From the NCBI RefSeq assembly GCF_039544105.1, contig NZ_BAABLA010000121.1: a stretch of DNA of 64,000 bases, one strand, 5' to 3'. Numbering within the stretch: the first letter of the stretch is position 1; each line of letters starts with the position of its first letter. The notes under the pieces were generated by a model. That model had not been told where the DNA came from, did no database searches, and worked only from the letters and a program-made list of their open reading frames with translations. Source of the stretch: Haloechinothrix_A salitolerans. Lineage in GTDB: Bacteria > Actinomycetota > Actinomycetes > Mycobacteriales > Pseudonocardiaceae. The translations under genes were made by a program, and so were the position numbers. Positions 40,412 through 49,301 of the stretch are shown here, piece after piece.

Positions 40412-43276
40412 ATGGGCCGGGATAACACGCTGGGGGCGGAGACCGCCGGTGGCCGAGGGGAGCCACCTGGACGGGCGGTGGGCATTGCCGTGGCACTGGT
40501 CGCGCTCGCGCTCCCCGGCGTCGGCGGCTGGCTGTACGCCGTGAACGCTCCACACGTCGACATCATCGCCATCGAGCTCGGTGGCAGCGGACAGCCACCG
40601 CTGCCCGACGGCGCCACCACCGCGCTGTGGTGGGATTTCGTGTTCATCGCATGCTACGGCGCGGGGCTGCTGCTCGGCACTACCGCGGCGCGGTGGGTCG
40701 CCACCTCGCGCGGACGTCGCATCGCGTGGTTCGGTCTGGCCGCGGCCGTGGTCGCTGTCGTAGCCGACGTCGGGGAGAACATCCTTCTGCTGGTCCAGGT
40801 GGCGTGGCTGTTGGACGTCGCCACCGCGGCGGCCGTCCTGAAGTTCGCCGCCCTGCTACCCGCCGCCGCGGTGGCGCTCAGCGGTGTCGGGGTTGTGCTG
40901 TGGCGTGCGGTGACCTTCACACCGCCACGACCCGGCGTGCTCAGCGACGTCTGGCCCGGTGAGCCGTTGGAGCTCGATGATCCGCCCGCCACGGTGGACA
41001 CCGACCCCGGCGACGCCGCGCGATGGCGCGCCGGATACCGGGTGCCAGACGTCGATCCCGCCGACGTCCAGCGTCGGTTCGCCCAGGGCGACGACACTGT
41101 TGGGTTTTGCCTGTCCGGTGGCGGAATTCGCGCGGCGAGCGTCGCGATGGGTGCGCTTCAGACCTTGCGCTCCGAACTGCTTGGCGCGCGATACCTGGTG
41201 TCGGTCTCCGGTGGTGGCTACACGGCGGGCGCGTTGCAGCAGTCGCTCACCGGCGCGGTCCGCGACCCGCGGTTCGCGATCGCCCGAGACGTCGAGGTGC
41301 TGCGTGAACCGGAGCACGCCTACCAGCACGGCACCGCCGAGGAGAACCACGTCCGACGGCGTTCGGCGTACCTCGCTGACACTCCGTGGGAGGTGGTGAC
41401 CGCGCTCGGCGTCGTCGCTCGGGGACTACTGCTGTCACTGTTCATGCTGTTCGCACCCGCTGTGGTGCTCGGCGTGCTCGCGGGCTGGTTCTACCAGGCG
41501 GTGCCGATCACGCCCATCGGCGACGTCGTCGCACGGCCCCGGGTCGGCGCGCTGTATCTGCTGGTCGCGCTCGTCGTGCTGACCTTCCTCCTCTCGCTGT
41601 TCGGCCATGGGGCCGCCGCCGGGAAGCCAGAGGGGCGTTGGGCTCGGCAGGCGGCGACCGGGCTGACCTGGCTGACCCTGGTCGTCGCCGCGCTCACACT
41701 GGTCGTTCCGAGTCTCATCGGTGTCGTGGCGAGCGTGCTGTCCCGTACGGGCATGGCGGTCGAGGTCGGCGGTCCGGTCGGCACCGTGGTGCTTACCTAC
41801 GTCGCGACGTTGGTCGCGGTGCTCTGGAAGCACCGCACCACGATCAGGAACTCGCGCGACGCCGCGCGGGCCGTCACCGGCGCGGTGCCGAGTGGGTTGC
41901 TCCAACGTGTCTTCGTCGTGCTCACGACCGCGTTGCTCGGCCTGGCATGGCTGCTGCTGTTCGCGGGATCCGCCACGACCTCAGGCGAGGCCGCCGCGCT
42001 GTGGACCGCGCTCGGTGTGGGCGTGGCGTTGCTCGTCGTCGGGTTCGTGTTCGACGAGACGTCGTTGAGCCTGCACCCCTTCTACCGGGAACGGCTCGCG
42101 CGGACGTTCGCGGTGCGCACGGTGCGCCGCGAGCGCGACGGCAGGGTCGTCGCGGTGCCGTACCCCAGCACGGAACGGACATCGCTGTCGACATACGGCA
42201 CCGTGAAGGACGGGCTGACGTTCCCTGAGGTGATATTCGCGGCGGCGGCGCACTTGACGGGGGAGTCACGCACACCACCGGGGTTGAACTGCGTGTCGTA
42301 CACGATGAGCGCGCGCTGGGTCGGCGGTCCCGACGTTGGCTGGGTCGCGACACGGCAGTTGGAGGACGTCGTCACGACACGGTTCCGTCGAGATCTCACG
42401 GTGCAAGGCGCGGTCGCGATCAGCGGGGCGGCGTTCGCGTCGTCGATGGGCAGGGCCGCACGTTGGTACCAGGTGCTGCTCGCGGTCTCGGGTGCGCGTC
42501 TTGGCACCTGGTTGCCGAACCCGGGGTTCCTGCACGCCGCGCGGCAGGCGAGCGCGGAGTGGACACGGCGGCGGCTGCCGGTCGCACGACGGTTGCCGTA
42601 CCTCCTCAAGGAGATTTTCGGTATCCACCCGTACGCCGACCGGTTGCTGCACGTTACCGACGGCGGGCACTACGACAACCTCGGGCTGGTCGAGCTGTTC
42701 CGGCGGCGCTGCACCAAGATCTACTGCATCGACGCGAGCGCGGACGAGCCGCCGACCGCGACGGCGCTGGCCGAAGCACTGCGGTTGGCGCGGCATGAGC
42801 TGGGGGTGCAGGTGGTGCTTGACCAGATCTGGCCGTCCGACGCCGAACCGGGTAGCGGCACGCCGCTGCCGCCGGAGGACCCACTCGCGACGCTGAACGC
42901 GCGGCTGGTGAAGAACCCGATCATCACTGGGACGGTGCTGTACCCGCCTGAGTCCGGTTTGGACGGTGTGACCGGCAGGATCGTGATCGCGAAAGCGCGG
43001 CTGTGGCCCGAGCTGCCCTACTCGCTGCTGTCATACGCAGCGAAGCACCCGGAGTTCCCGCACGACAGCACCGGAGACCAGTGGTTCGGCGAAGGCAAGT
43101 TCTCGGCGTATACCGAGCTGGGACGACGTCTAGGCGAGCGGGCGCTGCACCCGGCGGCGGCACCTGCGGCGGAACCCGCTGCACCCGCGGCGGCGCGCGA
43201 AGCGGCAGTCGCGGCGGAGTCGGCTCGCGCACCCGCATCATCGTCGGAGGCGGCAGCAGCGTCGTCCAGCCCTTGA
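40412..43276 (+). CDS. Large membrane patatin-like phospholipase
   Basis: 954 residues from the ATG at 40412, with AGGAGG 5 nt upstream. Three or four hydrophobic segments at the N-terminus precede the patatin domain. The oxyanion loop is CLSGGGIRAAS, the nucleophile region VSVSGGGYTAG, and the catalytic Asp lies in DGGHYDNLGLVEL. A block of about five membrane segments (about 335-560) is inserted between the nucleophile and the Asp motif. The last 40 residues are Ala/Glu/Ser-rich and probably disordered. The family hydrolyses lipid acyl esters at the membrane. No TTA codons are seen, and it looks like chromosomal backbone rather than part of the enediyne cluster. Confidence 0.88.
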   Translation: MGRDNTLGAETAGGRGEPPGRAVGIAVALVALALPGVGGWLYAVNAPHVDIIAIELGGSGQPPLPDGATTALWWDFVFIACYGAGLLLGTTAARWVATSRGRRIAWFGLAAAVVAVVADVGENILLLVQVAWLLDVATAAAVLKFAALLPAAAVALSGVGVVLWRAVTFTPPRPGVLSDVWPGEPLELDDPPATVDTDPGDAARWRAGYRVPDVDPADVQRRFAQGDDTVGFCLSGGGIRAASVAMGALQTLRSELLGARYLVSVSGGGYTAGALQQSLTGAVRDPRFAIARDVEVLREPEHAYQHGTAEENHVRRRSAYLADTPWEVVTALGVVARGLLLSLFMLFAPAVVLGVLAGWFYQAVPITPIGDVVARPRVGALYLLVALVVLTFLLSLFGHGAAAGKPEGRWARQAATGLTWLTLVVAALTLVVPSLIGVVASVLSRTGMAVEVGGPVGTVVLTYVATLVAVLWKHRTTIRNSRDAARAVTGAVPSGLLQRVFVVLTTALLGLAWLLLFAGSATTSGEAAALWTALGVGVALLVVGFVFDETSLSLHPFYRERLARTFAVRTVRRERDGRVVAVPYPSTERTSLSTYGTVKDGLTFPEVIFAAAAHLTGESRTPPGLNCVSYTMSARWVGGPDVGWVATRQLEDVVTTRFRRDLTVQGAVAISGAAFASSMGRAARWYQVLLAVSGARLGTWLPNPGFLHAARQASAEWTRRRLPVARRLPYLLKEIFGIHPYADRLLHVTDGGHYDNLGLVELFRRRCTKIYCIDASADEPPTATALAEALRLARHELGVQVVLDQIWPSDAEPGSGTPLPPEDPLATLNARLVKNPIITGTVLYPPESGLDGVTGRIVIAKARLWPELPYSLLSYAAKHPEFPHDSTGDQWFGEGKFSAYTELGRRLGERALHPAAAPAAEPAAPAAAREAAVAAESARAPASSSEAAAASSSP

Positions 43277-43296
43277 GGTGCCGCGCCTCACCTAAG

Positions 43297-43381
43297 TCGA
43301 TCAACTTGCCCTGGCCTATTACCAAATGGTGTCCGGTTTGCCGGATTCCGCTGGTGTTAACGCAGGGGAAGCTGATCAACT
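43297..43381. repeat. 85-bp hairpin repeat, copy 1
   Basis: An 85-bp element with imperfect inverted ends: GATCAACTTGCCCTG on the left and CAGGGGAAGCTGATC on the right pair at 13 of 15 positions. A second copy of equal length lies at 44401-44485, about 75 percent identical overall but nearly identical in the outer 20 bp. An inner TCCGG-TTTG-CCGGA hairpin is seen in this copy. It sits between convergent genes, and its right end supplies the stop codon of the AbiEi/DUF559-like gene. Confidence 0.8.
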
Positions 43382-44359
43382 AGCCAGGCGACCACGCTGG
43401 CGTTCCAGACCGCGGGTTAATGCAGCATCGAGTCGGCGTGCGAGGCGAGGCGGGTCCATCGCGTCCTCCCATCCCCACCGGACGACCTCGTAGCCGAGGT
43501 CGGCCAGCTGTTCCTCTCGGCGCTTCTCCGCGCGCAGGAGTTCGCGCATCATCCGCAAGTCCGGTGCGGCTGACGATATGCCGTTGCCGCCAGCGCCTAG
43601 ATACTTGGCGAGGCCGTCGGCTTCGCCAATAACGCCTGCGTGCTCCCAGAGAAAGTCCACCCGCGCGATGGGGCCTGTAGCGTCGCCGAGGGTGACCTGG
43701 GTACGTGGCGCGGGCAGTCCCTGTTGCTGGATGGCGATTCGGGAGACCGACTCCAGGACAGACTCACAAGCGGCATCGGCGAAGGTTACGGCACGTCGTG
43801 CTTGGTCGATGCCCGGCCAGCCGAGGCAGTCGACCAGCATGTCGGCGAGCTGACGCGGCGACACCTGGCAGCGGTGCAGTGCGGCATCGGCCGCCACAAC
43901 GCCCTGGGTGTACCCACTTTCGCGGGCGAGGTCGACGACGGTGCGGGCGGCCGAGGTGACGGCGACGTCGTGGCGCACGGCCCTGTGATGGGCAGGCAGT
44001 GCGGCGCATCGCAGCACATAGCCATCGCGTCTGCCACAGGCGGCAGGGTCTTCGGTCGCGAGGACTACGTCTTCAGCCGGGCGGCCAAGTAGTGGTAGGC
44101 CATGGATCCGGGCTGCCGACGTCCCTGCCGCCACGGCGTCACGGTTCAACGACAGCAGTGCGGCTGTCGCGACGAGCGCGTGTTCGCGTTCGCCGTCCCC
44201 GATGACAGCGGCGCGGATTGACGCTGGGACGTAGATGCCGCGTCGCAGCGGCACCCAGGTTCCGCGTCGCAGCATCTGGCGGATATGCGCCTCCGAGTGT
44301 CCCGCTGCCCGCGCTTGGGCTGGGGTAAACACCGGGGCGGTAGCGCTGAGGTGAGTCAC
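43376..44359 (-). CDS. AbiEi-like winged-helix protein with DUF559 endonuclease-like domain
   Basis: About 327 residues. The N-terminal PVFTPAQARAAGHSEAHIRQ followed by GTWVPLRRGIYVP is the winged-helix domain of AbiEi-type antitoxins. The C-terminal part, VDFLWEHAGVIGEADGLAKY with EQLADLGYEVVRWGWEDA, matches the DUF559/Vsr-like nuclease fold. The GTG at 44359 is preferred because a palindrome lies directly upstream; the GTG at 44389 is the alternative. Such two-domain proteins are common and scattered in actinomycetes, with no proven toxin partner, and no AbiEii-like gene is adjacent. It has a TTA codon and is bracketed by the two 85-bp repeats. Confidence 0.8.
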   Translation of the reverse strand: MTHLSATAPVFTPAQARAAGHSEAHIRQMLRRGTWVPLRRGIYVPASIRAAVIGDGEREHALVATAALLSLNRDAVAAGTSAARIHGLPLLGRPAEDVVLATEDPAACGRRDGYVLRCAALPAHHRAVRHDVAVTSAARTVVDLARESGYTQGVVAADAALHRCQVSPRQLADMLVDCLGWPGIDQARRAVTFADAACESVLESVSRIAIQQQGLPAPRTQVTLGDATGPIARVDFLWEHAGVIGEADGLAKYLGAGGNGISSAAPDLRMMRELLRAEKRREEQLADLGYEVVRWGWEDAMDPPRLARRLDAALTRGLERQRGRLAS

Positions 44360-44374
44360 GCTACGGACCGTAGC
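44360..44374. promoter_or_regulatory. Perfect palindrome at the AbiEi-like start
   Basis: GCTACGG-A-CCGTAGC is a 7+1+7 perfect inverted repeat ending one base before the preferred GTG start. AbiEi-type antitoxins repress their own genes by binding inverted repeats, so this is a candidate autoregulatory operator. Confidence 0.4.
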
Positions 44375-44400
44375 GAGACGGTCCGACACTGTAGCTGAAC

Positions 44401-44485
44401 TCGATCAACTTACCCTGGTCTGCTACCACGGCATGTCCGGTTTGATCGATTTCATTTGTCGTGGCCCAGGGGAAGCTGATCAACT
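44401..44485. repeat. 85-bp hairpin repeat, copy 2
   Basis: The second copy of the element at 43297-43381, in the same orientation and of the same length, with left end GATCAACTTACCCTGG and right end CAGGGGAAGCTGATC. The central TGTCCGGTTTG box is shared, but the inner hairpin arm is lost. It lies between the iclR-type stop and the AbiEi-like start, both on '-', so it could terminate the former. Confidence 0.8.
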
Positions 44486-44516
44486 GCGGGCGACTACCAA
44501 CACATCAATCGCCGCT

Positions 44517-45335
44517 CTACGGGGCGCGAGCGGACAGCGGGGGCAGGTCGTGCAGGAAGCCCGGCGCCGGGTCGTCCGCGGTCTCGGTGAGCCGTCGCGC
44601 GATCGCGTCGGCCGCGCTGTGCAGGGTCGGTGCCAGCTTCGGCAGGTCGGCGCGGAGGGAGTGCACGACGATGCCCAGCGAGATACTCGGTGCGCCGCGC
44701 TCGCTGGGCACCGGCACGGCGACCGAGCAGGAGCCGAGCGTCATCTCCTCGTTCGTCTGGGCGTAGCCACGCGCGACCGTGTTGCGCAATTCGCGCAGCA
44801 GCCTGCCGCGCTCGGCGATGGTGTAACGGGTGAACCGCGGCAATGGCCGCTCGCAGTAGGCCTGGATGAACGCTTCCTCGGCGTTGGCGAGCAGCGCCTT
44901 GCCCACGCCGGTGGAGTGCATCGGTAGCCGCGTCCCGATCCGCGAGATGATCGGTACCGACCGGTGTCCTGACAGCTTCTCGACGTAGAGGGCGTCGAAA
45001 CCGTCGCGTACGGCGAGGTGGATGTTCTCTCGGGTTACCTCGTAGAGGTCCTGCATGAACGGCAGCGCGATCTCGCGGAGTCTGCTCGACACCGGGGCGA
45101 GCAAGCCAGCCTCCCAGAGCCGGAGGCCGATGCGGTAGTAGCCGTCATCATCGCGGTCGAGTGCGCGCCACGCTGCCAGCTCGCCAGCCAGCCGGTGCGT
45201 CGTGGCCAGCGGCAGGTCAGCGCGGCGGGCCAGCTCGGACAGGGTGAGTCGGGGGTGCGTGATGTCGAACGCGCCGAGCAGTGCGAGGGCCCTCCCGGTT
45301 ACCGATTGCCCCTGCTTTCCGCTGTTGCCTGCCAT
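44517..45335 (-). CDS. IclR family transcriptional regulator
   Basis: 272 residues. The N-terminal winged helix is LTLSELARRADLPLATTHRL; the C-terminal effector domain contains GKALLANAEEAFIQAY and GYAQTNEEMTLGSCSVAVP. AAGGAG lies 4 nt before the ATG. It diverges from pobA over 148 bp, the usual arrangement for PobR/PcaR-type activators that sense 4-hydroxybenzoate. Two palindromic operators lie between the genes, one touching its own ribosome site, which predicts autoregulation. Confidence 0.93.
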   Translation of the reverse strand: MAGNSGKQGQSVTGRALALLGAFDITHPRLTLSELARRADLPLATTHRLAGELAAWRALDRDDDGYYRIGLRLWEAGLLAPVSSRLREIALPFMQDLYEVTRENIHLAVRDGFDALYVEKLSGHRSVPIISRIGTRLPMHSTGVGKALLANAEEAFIQAYCERPLPRFTRYTIAERGRLLRELRNTVARGYAQTNEEMTLGSCSVAVPVPSERGAPSISLGIVVHSLRADLPKLAPTLHSAADAIARRLTETADDPAPGFLHDLPPLSARAP

Positions 45336-45344
45336 GACGCTCCT

Positions 45345-45360
45345 TTCCTACTGGACGGAA
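45345..45360. promoter_or_regulatory. IclR-type operator 1
   Basis: TTCCTACTGGACGGAA is an interrupted palindrome with TTCC/GGAA arms around a central CTGG. It lies 10 bp upstream of the iclR-type ATG and next to its AAGGAG, so binding would block its own expression. Confidence 0.5.
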
Positions 45361-45425
45361 GGCTGCCAGGCCGGCCGCGCCAGGACCAGTGTGAGCGTCC
45401 ATCCCGGCTTATGGAGCCGATATCA

Positions 45426-45440
45426 TTCCGCTGGGCGGAA
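45426..45440. promoter_or_regulatory. IclR-type operator 2
   Basis: TTCCGC-TGG-GCGGAA is a perfect 6+3+6 palindrome sharing TTCC, CTGG and GGAA with operator 1. It lies 44 bp before the pobA ATG, a suitable position for activating or repressing pobA. Confidence 0.55.
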
Positions 45441-45483
45441 GCACATTCTGGTTTGCGCGCCGAAGCCGGGGTTAAGTGGGCGC

Positions 45484-46656
45484 ATGCGTACTCAAGTCGG
45501 AATCGTCGGTGCTGGTCCCGCCGGGTTGATGCTGTCGCACCTGCTTGCCGCCCGCGGTATCGACTCGGTGATCGTCGAGGCCAGGAGCAGGGCGGAGATC
45601 GAGGAGACCATCCGGGCCGGGGTGCTGGAGCAGGGCACCGTCGATCTCCTGACGGACACCGACGTCGGGTCGCGCGTGCTCACCGAGGGCGCCAAGCACG
45701 ACGGCATCGAGCTGCGGTTCGGGGGCAGCGGTCACCGCATCGACTTCGCGAGGCTCGCGGGTAGGTCAGTGTGGCTGTACCCGCAGCACGAGGTACTCAA
45801 GGACCTCATCGCCGCACGGGTGAAGGCGGGCGCCGACATCCGGTTCGAGGCGAGCGACGTCGAGCTGCGCGACGTCACCACCGACCCGGTCATCGCCTTC
45901 ACCGACGCCGACGGCACCCCGATCGAGCTGCGCTGCGATGTCATCGCGGGATGCGACGGTTCGGCGGGGATCAGCAAGCACACGATCCCCGACGGCGAGC
46001 GCACGGACTACTTCAAGGCCTATCCGTTCGGCTGGTTCGGCATCTTGGTCGAGGCGCCACCGTCGGCGCCCGAGCTGATCTACGCGCACTCCGAGCGCGG
46101 CTTCGCGCTCATCAGCACCCGCACTCCCGAGGTGCAGCGCATGTACTTCCAGTGCGATCCGGAGGCCAACGCGGACGACTGGAGTGACGAGGAGATCTGG
46201 GCGGAGCTGCAGGCCAGGGTCGCGGGTGACGGTTTCCGGCTTACCGAGGGCCGCATCTTCCAGCGCGGTGTGATCCCGATGCGCAGCTACGTCTGCCACC
46301 CGATGCGGTACGGCAACCTCTTCCTGGCTGGCGACGCCGCGCACACCGTGCCGCCCACCGGCGCCAAGGGACTCAATCTCGCCATCGCCGACGTCGTGGT
46401 GCTGGCCCGCGCGTTCGAGGACTACTACGCGAAGGGGTCGGTCGAGCGGCTGGAGCATTACAGTGCCACCGCGTCGCGCCGGGTGTGGCGCGCGCAGCAC
46501 TTCTCGTGGTGGATGACGTCCATGCTGCACACACCGCCAGACGGAGAGCCGTTCGACTACCACCGCCAACTCGGCGAGCTCGACCTGGTCACCAGCAGCA
46601 CCGCGGCGGCGACGCAGCTCGCCCAGGCGTACACCGGCTGGCCGCTGGAGTACTGA
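45484..46656 (+). CDS. pobA: 4-hydroxybenzoate 3-monooxygenase
   Basis: 390 residues. VGIVGAGPAGLMLSHLLAAR is the FAD GxGxxG fold, VIAGCDGS the DG motif, and FLAGDAAHTVPPTGAKGLNL the GD motif of flavin aromatic hydroxylases. RAGVLEQGTVDLL and WLYPQHEVLKDL are specific to PobA. The enzyme converts 4-hydroxybenzoate to protocatechuate with NAD(P)H and O2. No protocatechuate-cleavage genes follow in the window. Regulated presumably by the divergent IclR protein. Confidence 0.95.
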   Translation: MRTQVGIVGAGPAGLMLSHLLAARGIDSVIVEARSRAEIEETIRAGVLEQGTVDLLTDTDVGSRVLTEGAKHDGIELRFGGSGHRIDFARLAGRSVWLYPQHEVLKDLIAARVKAGADIRFEASDVELRDVTTDPVIAFTDADGTPIELRCDVIAGCDGSAGISKHTIPDGERTDYFKAYPFGWFGILVEAPPSAPELIYAHSERGFALISTRTPEVQRMYFQCDPEANADDWSDEEIWAELQARVAGDGFRLTEGRIFQRGVIPMRSYVCHPMRYGNLFLAGDAAHTVPPTGAKGLNLAIADVVVLARAFEDYYAKGSVERLEHYSATASRRVWRAQHFSWWMTSMLHTPPDGEPFDYHRQLGELDLVTSSTAAATQLAQAYTGWPLEY

Positions 46657-46668
46657 GCGGCGATTCGC

Positions 46669-47706
46669 CTACGTCGGCGGCTCCGGGCACGCCGCTGTCG
46701 ACCCCCTGACCACCAGCTCCGGCTGGAACAGGTACTCGCCGGTTGGGACGTCGACGCCCGCGATCTCGTCCAGCAGCGTGCGCACTGCCGCCGTCGTCAT
46801 CGCCGACACCTGCTGCTGGATCGTCGTCAGCGGCGGGTCGGTGAAGGCGATCAGCGGCGAGTCGTCGTAGCCCACCACGGAGAAGTCCCTTGGCACCGAC
46901 AGCCCGCGCTTGCGCGCCACGCGGATCGCGCCGAGGGCCATCAGGTCGCTACCGCACACCACCGCCGTGCAGTCCTGGTCCAGCAGGGATGCCGCCGCCG
47001 AGTGTCCGCCCTCCACGGAGAACAGCGAGTGCGTGATCAGCTTGTCGACGTCGTCGGCGGACCCGACCACCGGGGCCATGAGACGTCGGAACTCCGCCGC
47101 CTTGCGCCGCGCGGGCACGAACCGTTCCGGGCCGACCGCCAGCCCGATCCGCTCGTGCCCCAGTTCCCGCAGGTGCGTCACCGCGAGCTGCACCGCTGAG
47201 GCGTCGTCGTCGGAGAAGAACGGTGCGGTGATCCCCGGCGCGTAGCCGTTGACGAACACCACCGGCACGCCCCGCTCGATGAGCCGCAGGTAGCGGCCGT
47301 GGTCGGCGGTGGTGTCGGCGTGCAGCCCTGACACGAAGACGATCCCGGACACGCCCCGGTCGGTCAGTATCTCCAGGTGCTCGTCCTCGGTCGCCCCACC
47401 GGGTGACTGCGTGCACAGCACCGACTGGTACCCGCGCATGCTCAGCGTCCGGTCGATGACCTGCGCGAACGCTGGGAAGATCGGGTTATCCAGCTCGGGG
47501 ATGAGCAACCCGATCAGCCCCTTGGTGCGCTGCCGCGTCCGCATCGGCCGCTGGTAGCCGAGTTGGTCCATCGCCGCGAGCACCGCCTGTCGCGTGCTCG
47601 CGGCGACGCCTGGCTTGCCGTTGACGACACGGCTGACCGTCGCCTCGCTGACCCGCGCCTGCTCGGCGATGTCGGCCAGCCGTAGCTCGCCGGGCTGCTC
47701 AGTCAT
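46669..47706 (-). CDS. LacI family repressor of the maltodextrin genes
   Basis: 345 residues. The helix-turn-helix and hinge read LADIAEQARVSEATVSRVVN; the sugar-binding core follows with GLIGLLIPELDNPIFPAF. The ATG at 47706 overlaps the 3' end of the alpha-glucosidase gene by 8 nt, placing it last in the operon. By position it is the MalR-type repressor released by maltose or maltodextrin. Candidate operators lie at 52518 and 54039. Confidence 0.92.
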   Translation of the reverse strand: MTEQPGELRLADIAEQARVSEATVSRVVNGKPGVAASTRQAVLAAMDQLGYQRPMRTRQRTKGLIGLLIPELDNPIFPAFAQVIDRTLSMRGYQSVLCTQSPGGATEDEHLEILTDRGVSGIVFVSGLHADTTADHGRYLRLIERGVPVVFVNGYAPGITAPFFSDDDASAVQLAVTHLRELGHERIGLAVGPERFVPARRKAAEFRRLMAPVVGSADDVDKLITHSLFSVEGGHSAAASLLDQDCTAVVCGSDLMALGAIRVARKRGLSVPRDFSVVGYDDSPLIAFTDPPLTTIQQQVSAMTTAAVRTLLDEIAGVDVPTGEYLFQPELVVRGSTAACPEPPT

Positions 47707-49291
47707 CGGCGTCTCCGCTCCACCACGCGGCACTGTCCGGCGGTACCGTCACCGTGCTGCCAGCAGCGCCGTCAGAAACGGTGAACTCGTTGGTCGGGCT
47801 ACTCGTCAACACTAGTCGCCCTGGCTTGGGCAGCGTCACCGGTGACGCGCCGAAGTTGACCGTGCAGGTGAAGCCATCGCGCCGGAACACCAGGACGTCG
47901 TCCGGCGCGTCCACCCACTCCAGCGGTGCCTCCGGCAGTTCGCGCCGCAGCCGCAACGCGTCCCGATACAGCGACAACGTCGAGTGCGGGTCGCCGGCCT
48001 GCGCTTCCACGGTCAGCGCCGCCCACTCCGTCGGCTGCGGCAGCCACGACGACGCGCCGAACCCGAACGGCGGCTCGGAGCCGGACCAGGGGATCGGCAC
48101 CCGACAGCCGTCCCTGCCGCGTTCGGTGAATCCCGATCGGGTCCACTTTGGATCTACGAGAACGTCCTCTGGCAGGTCGGTCACCTCGGGCAGCCCCAGC
48201 TCCTCGCCTTGGTAGACGTAGGCCGAACCGGGCAGCGCCAGTGTCAACAGGGCCGCGGCCCGCGCCCGCCGCAGCCCTGTCTCGCCACCGCCGTAGCGGG
48301 TGACGTGTCGCTCAATGTCGTGATTGGACAATACCCAGGTGCACGGTGCCCCGACCTGATCCACGGCGGCAAGCGACTCGTCGATCACCTGCCGGAACTC
48401 GTCGGCCGACCAGCCAGCCTCGACGTAATGGAAGTTGAACGCCTGATGCAGCTCGTCCGGCCGCAGGTAGCGCGCTAGCCGTTCCGCGTTTGGCGCCCAT
48501 GCCTCCGCGACGCCGATCCGCTCGCCGGGGTAGGAGTCCAGGATCTTTCGCCACTCGCGGTAGATCTCGTGCACGCCGTCCTGGTCGAAGTACGGTAGCT
48601 CCGCGCGGCCGAGCAGTCCGATCTGCTTGGTGCGGCCGGTGTCCGGCAGGCCGTCCGCCTTGATCATGCCGTGGGCGACGTCGATGCGCAGCCCGTCCAC
48701 GCCCAGGTCGAGCCAGAACCGCAGAATGTCGGCGAACTCCTCGCGCACCTCGGGGTTCCGCCAGTTCAGGTCGGGCTGGGCGGGGTCGAACAGGTGCAGG
48801 TACCACTGCCCGTCGGCCACCTGGGTCCACGCTGGACCGCCGAATACGGACTCCCAGTCGTTTGGCGGCTTATCCCCGCTGGGACCTCGGCCGTCACGGA
48901 ACAGGTACCGATCCCGCGCGGGCGACCCCGGCTCGGCGGCGAGCGCTTCCTGGAACCACGGGTGCTCGGACGACGTGTGGTTCGGCACGATGTCGGTGAT
49001 CACCCGCAGGTCCAGCGCGTGCGCGTCCGCGATCAACGCCTTCGCGTCGTCGAGGTCACCGAACAGCGGGTCGACGTCCCGGTAGTCGGCGACGTCGTAG
49101 CCGCCGTCGGCCATCGGGGAGCGGTAGAACGGGGTCAGCCACAGTGCGTCTACCCCCAGGTCACGCAGGTGGCCGAGTCTCCCACGCACGCCGGCCAGGT
49201 CGCCGACGCCGTCACCGTTGGCGTCGGCGAAGCTGCGGACGTAGACCTGGTAGATCACCGCGGTGCGCCACCAGCTCAGATTCTGCGTCAT
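47699..49291 (-). CDS. GH13 alpha-glucosidase (oligo-1,6-glucosidase group)
   Basis: 530 residues starting MTQNLSWWRTAVIYQVYVRS; AAAGGATACCG precedes the ATG. Catalytic sites: nucleophile Asp in GLRIDVAHGMIK, acid/base Glu in IGVAEAWAPN, third Asp in LSNHDIERHVTRYGG. There is no signal peptide, so it splits imported maltodextrins inside the cell. It follows malG by 10 nt and overlaps the LacI gene. Confidence 0.94.
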   Translation of the reverse strand: MTQNLSWWRTAVIYQVYVRSFADANGDGVGDLAGVRGRLGHLRDLGVDALWLTPFYRSPMADGGYDVADYRDVDPLFGDLDDAKALIADAHALDLRVITDIVPNHTSSEHPWFQEALAAEPGSPARDRYLFRDGRGPSGDKPPNDWESVFGGPAWTQVADGQWYLHLFDPAQPDLNWRNPEVREEFADILRFWLDLGVDGLRIDVAHGMIKADGLPDTGRTKQIGLLGRAELPYFDQDGVHEIYREWRKILDSYPGERIGVAEAWAPNAERLARYLRPDELHQAFNFHYVEAGWSADEFRQVIDESLAAVDQVGAPCTWVLSNHDIERHVTRYGGGETGLRRARAAALLTLALPGSAYVYQGEELGLPEVTDLPEDVLVDPKWTRSGFTERGRDGCRVPIPWSGSEPPFGFGASSWLPQPTEWAALTVEAQAGDPHSTLSLYRDALRLRRELPEAPLEWVDAPDDVLVFRRDGFTCTVNFGASPVTLPKPGRLVLTSSPTNEFTVSDGAAGSTVTVPPDSAAWWSGDADD

Positions 49292-49301
49292 CGGTATCCT
49301 T

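Noticed and set aside
43297..44485. CRISPR-like repeats
   Set aside because: Only two copies about 1.1 kb apart with a gene between them, and diverged centres; not an array.
44517..46656. Membership of pobA and the IclR gene in the enediyne cluster
   Set aside because: They form a self-contained aromatic-degradation pair with their own operators, have no TTA codons and are separated by the patatin-like gene and the repeats.
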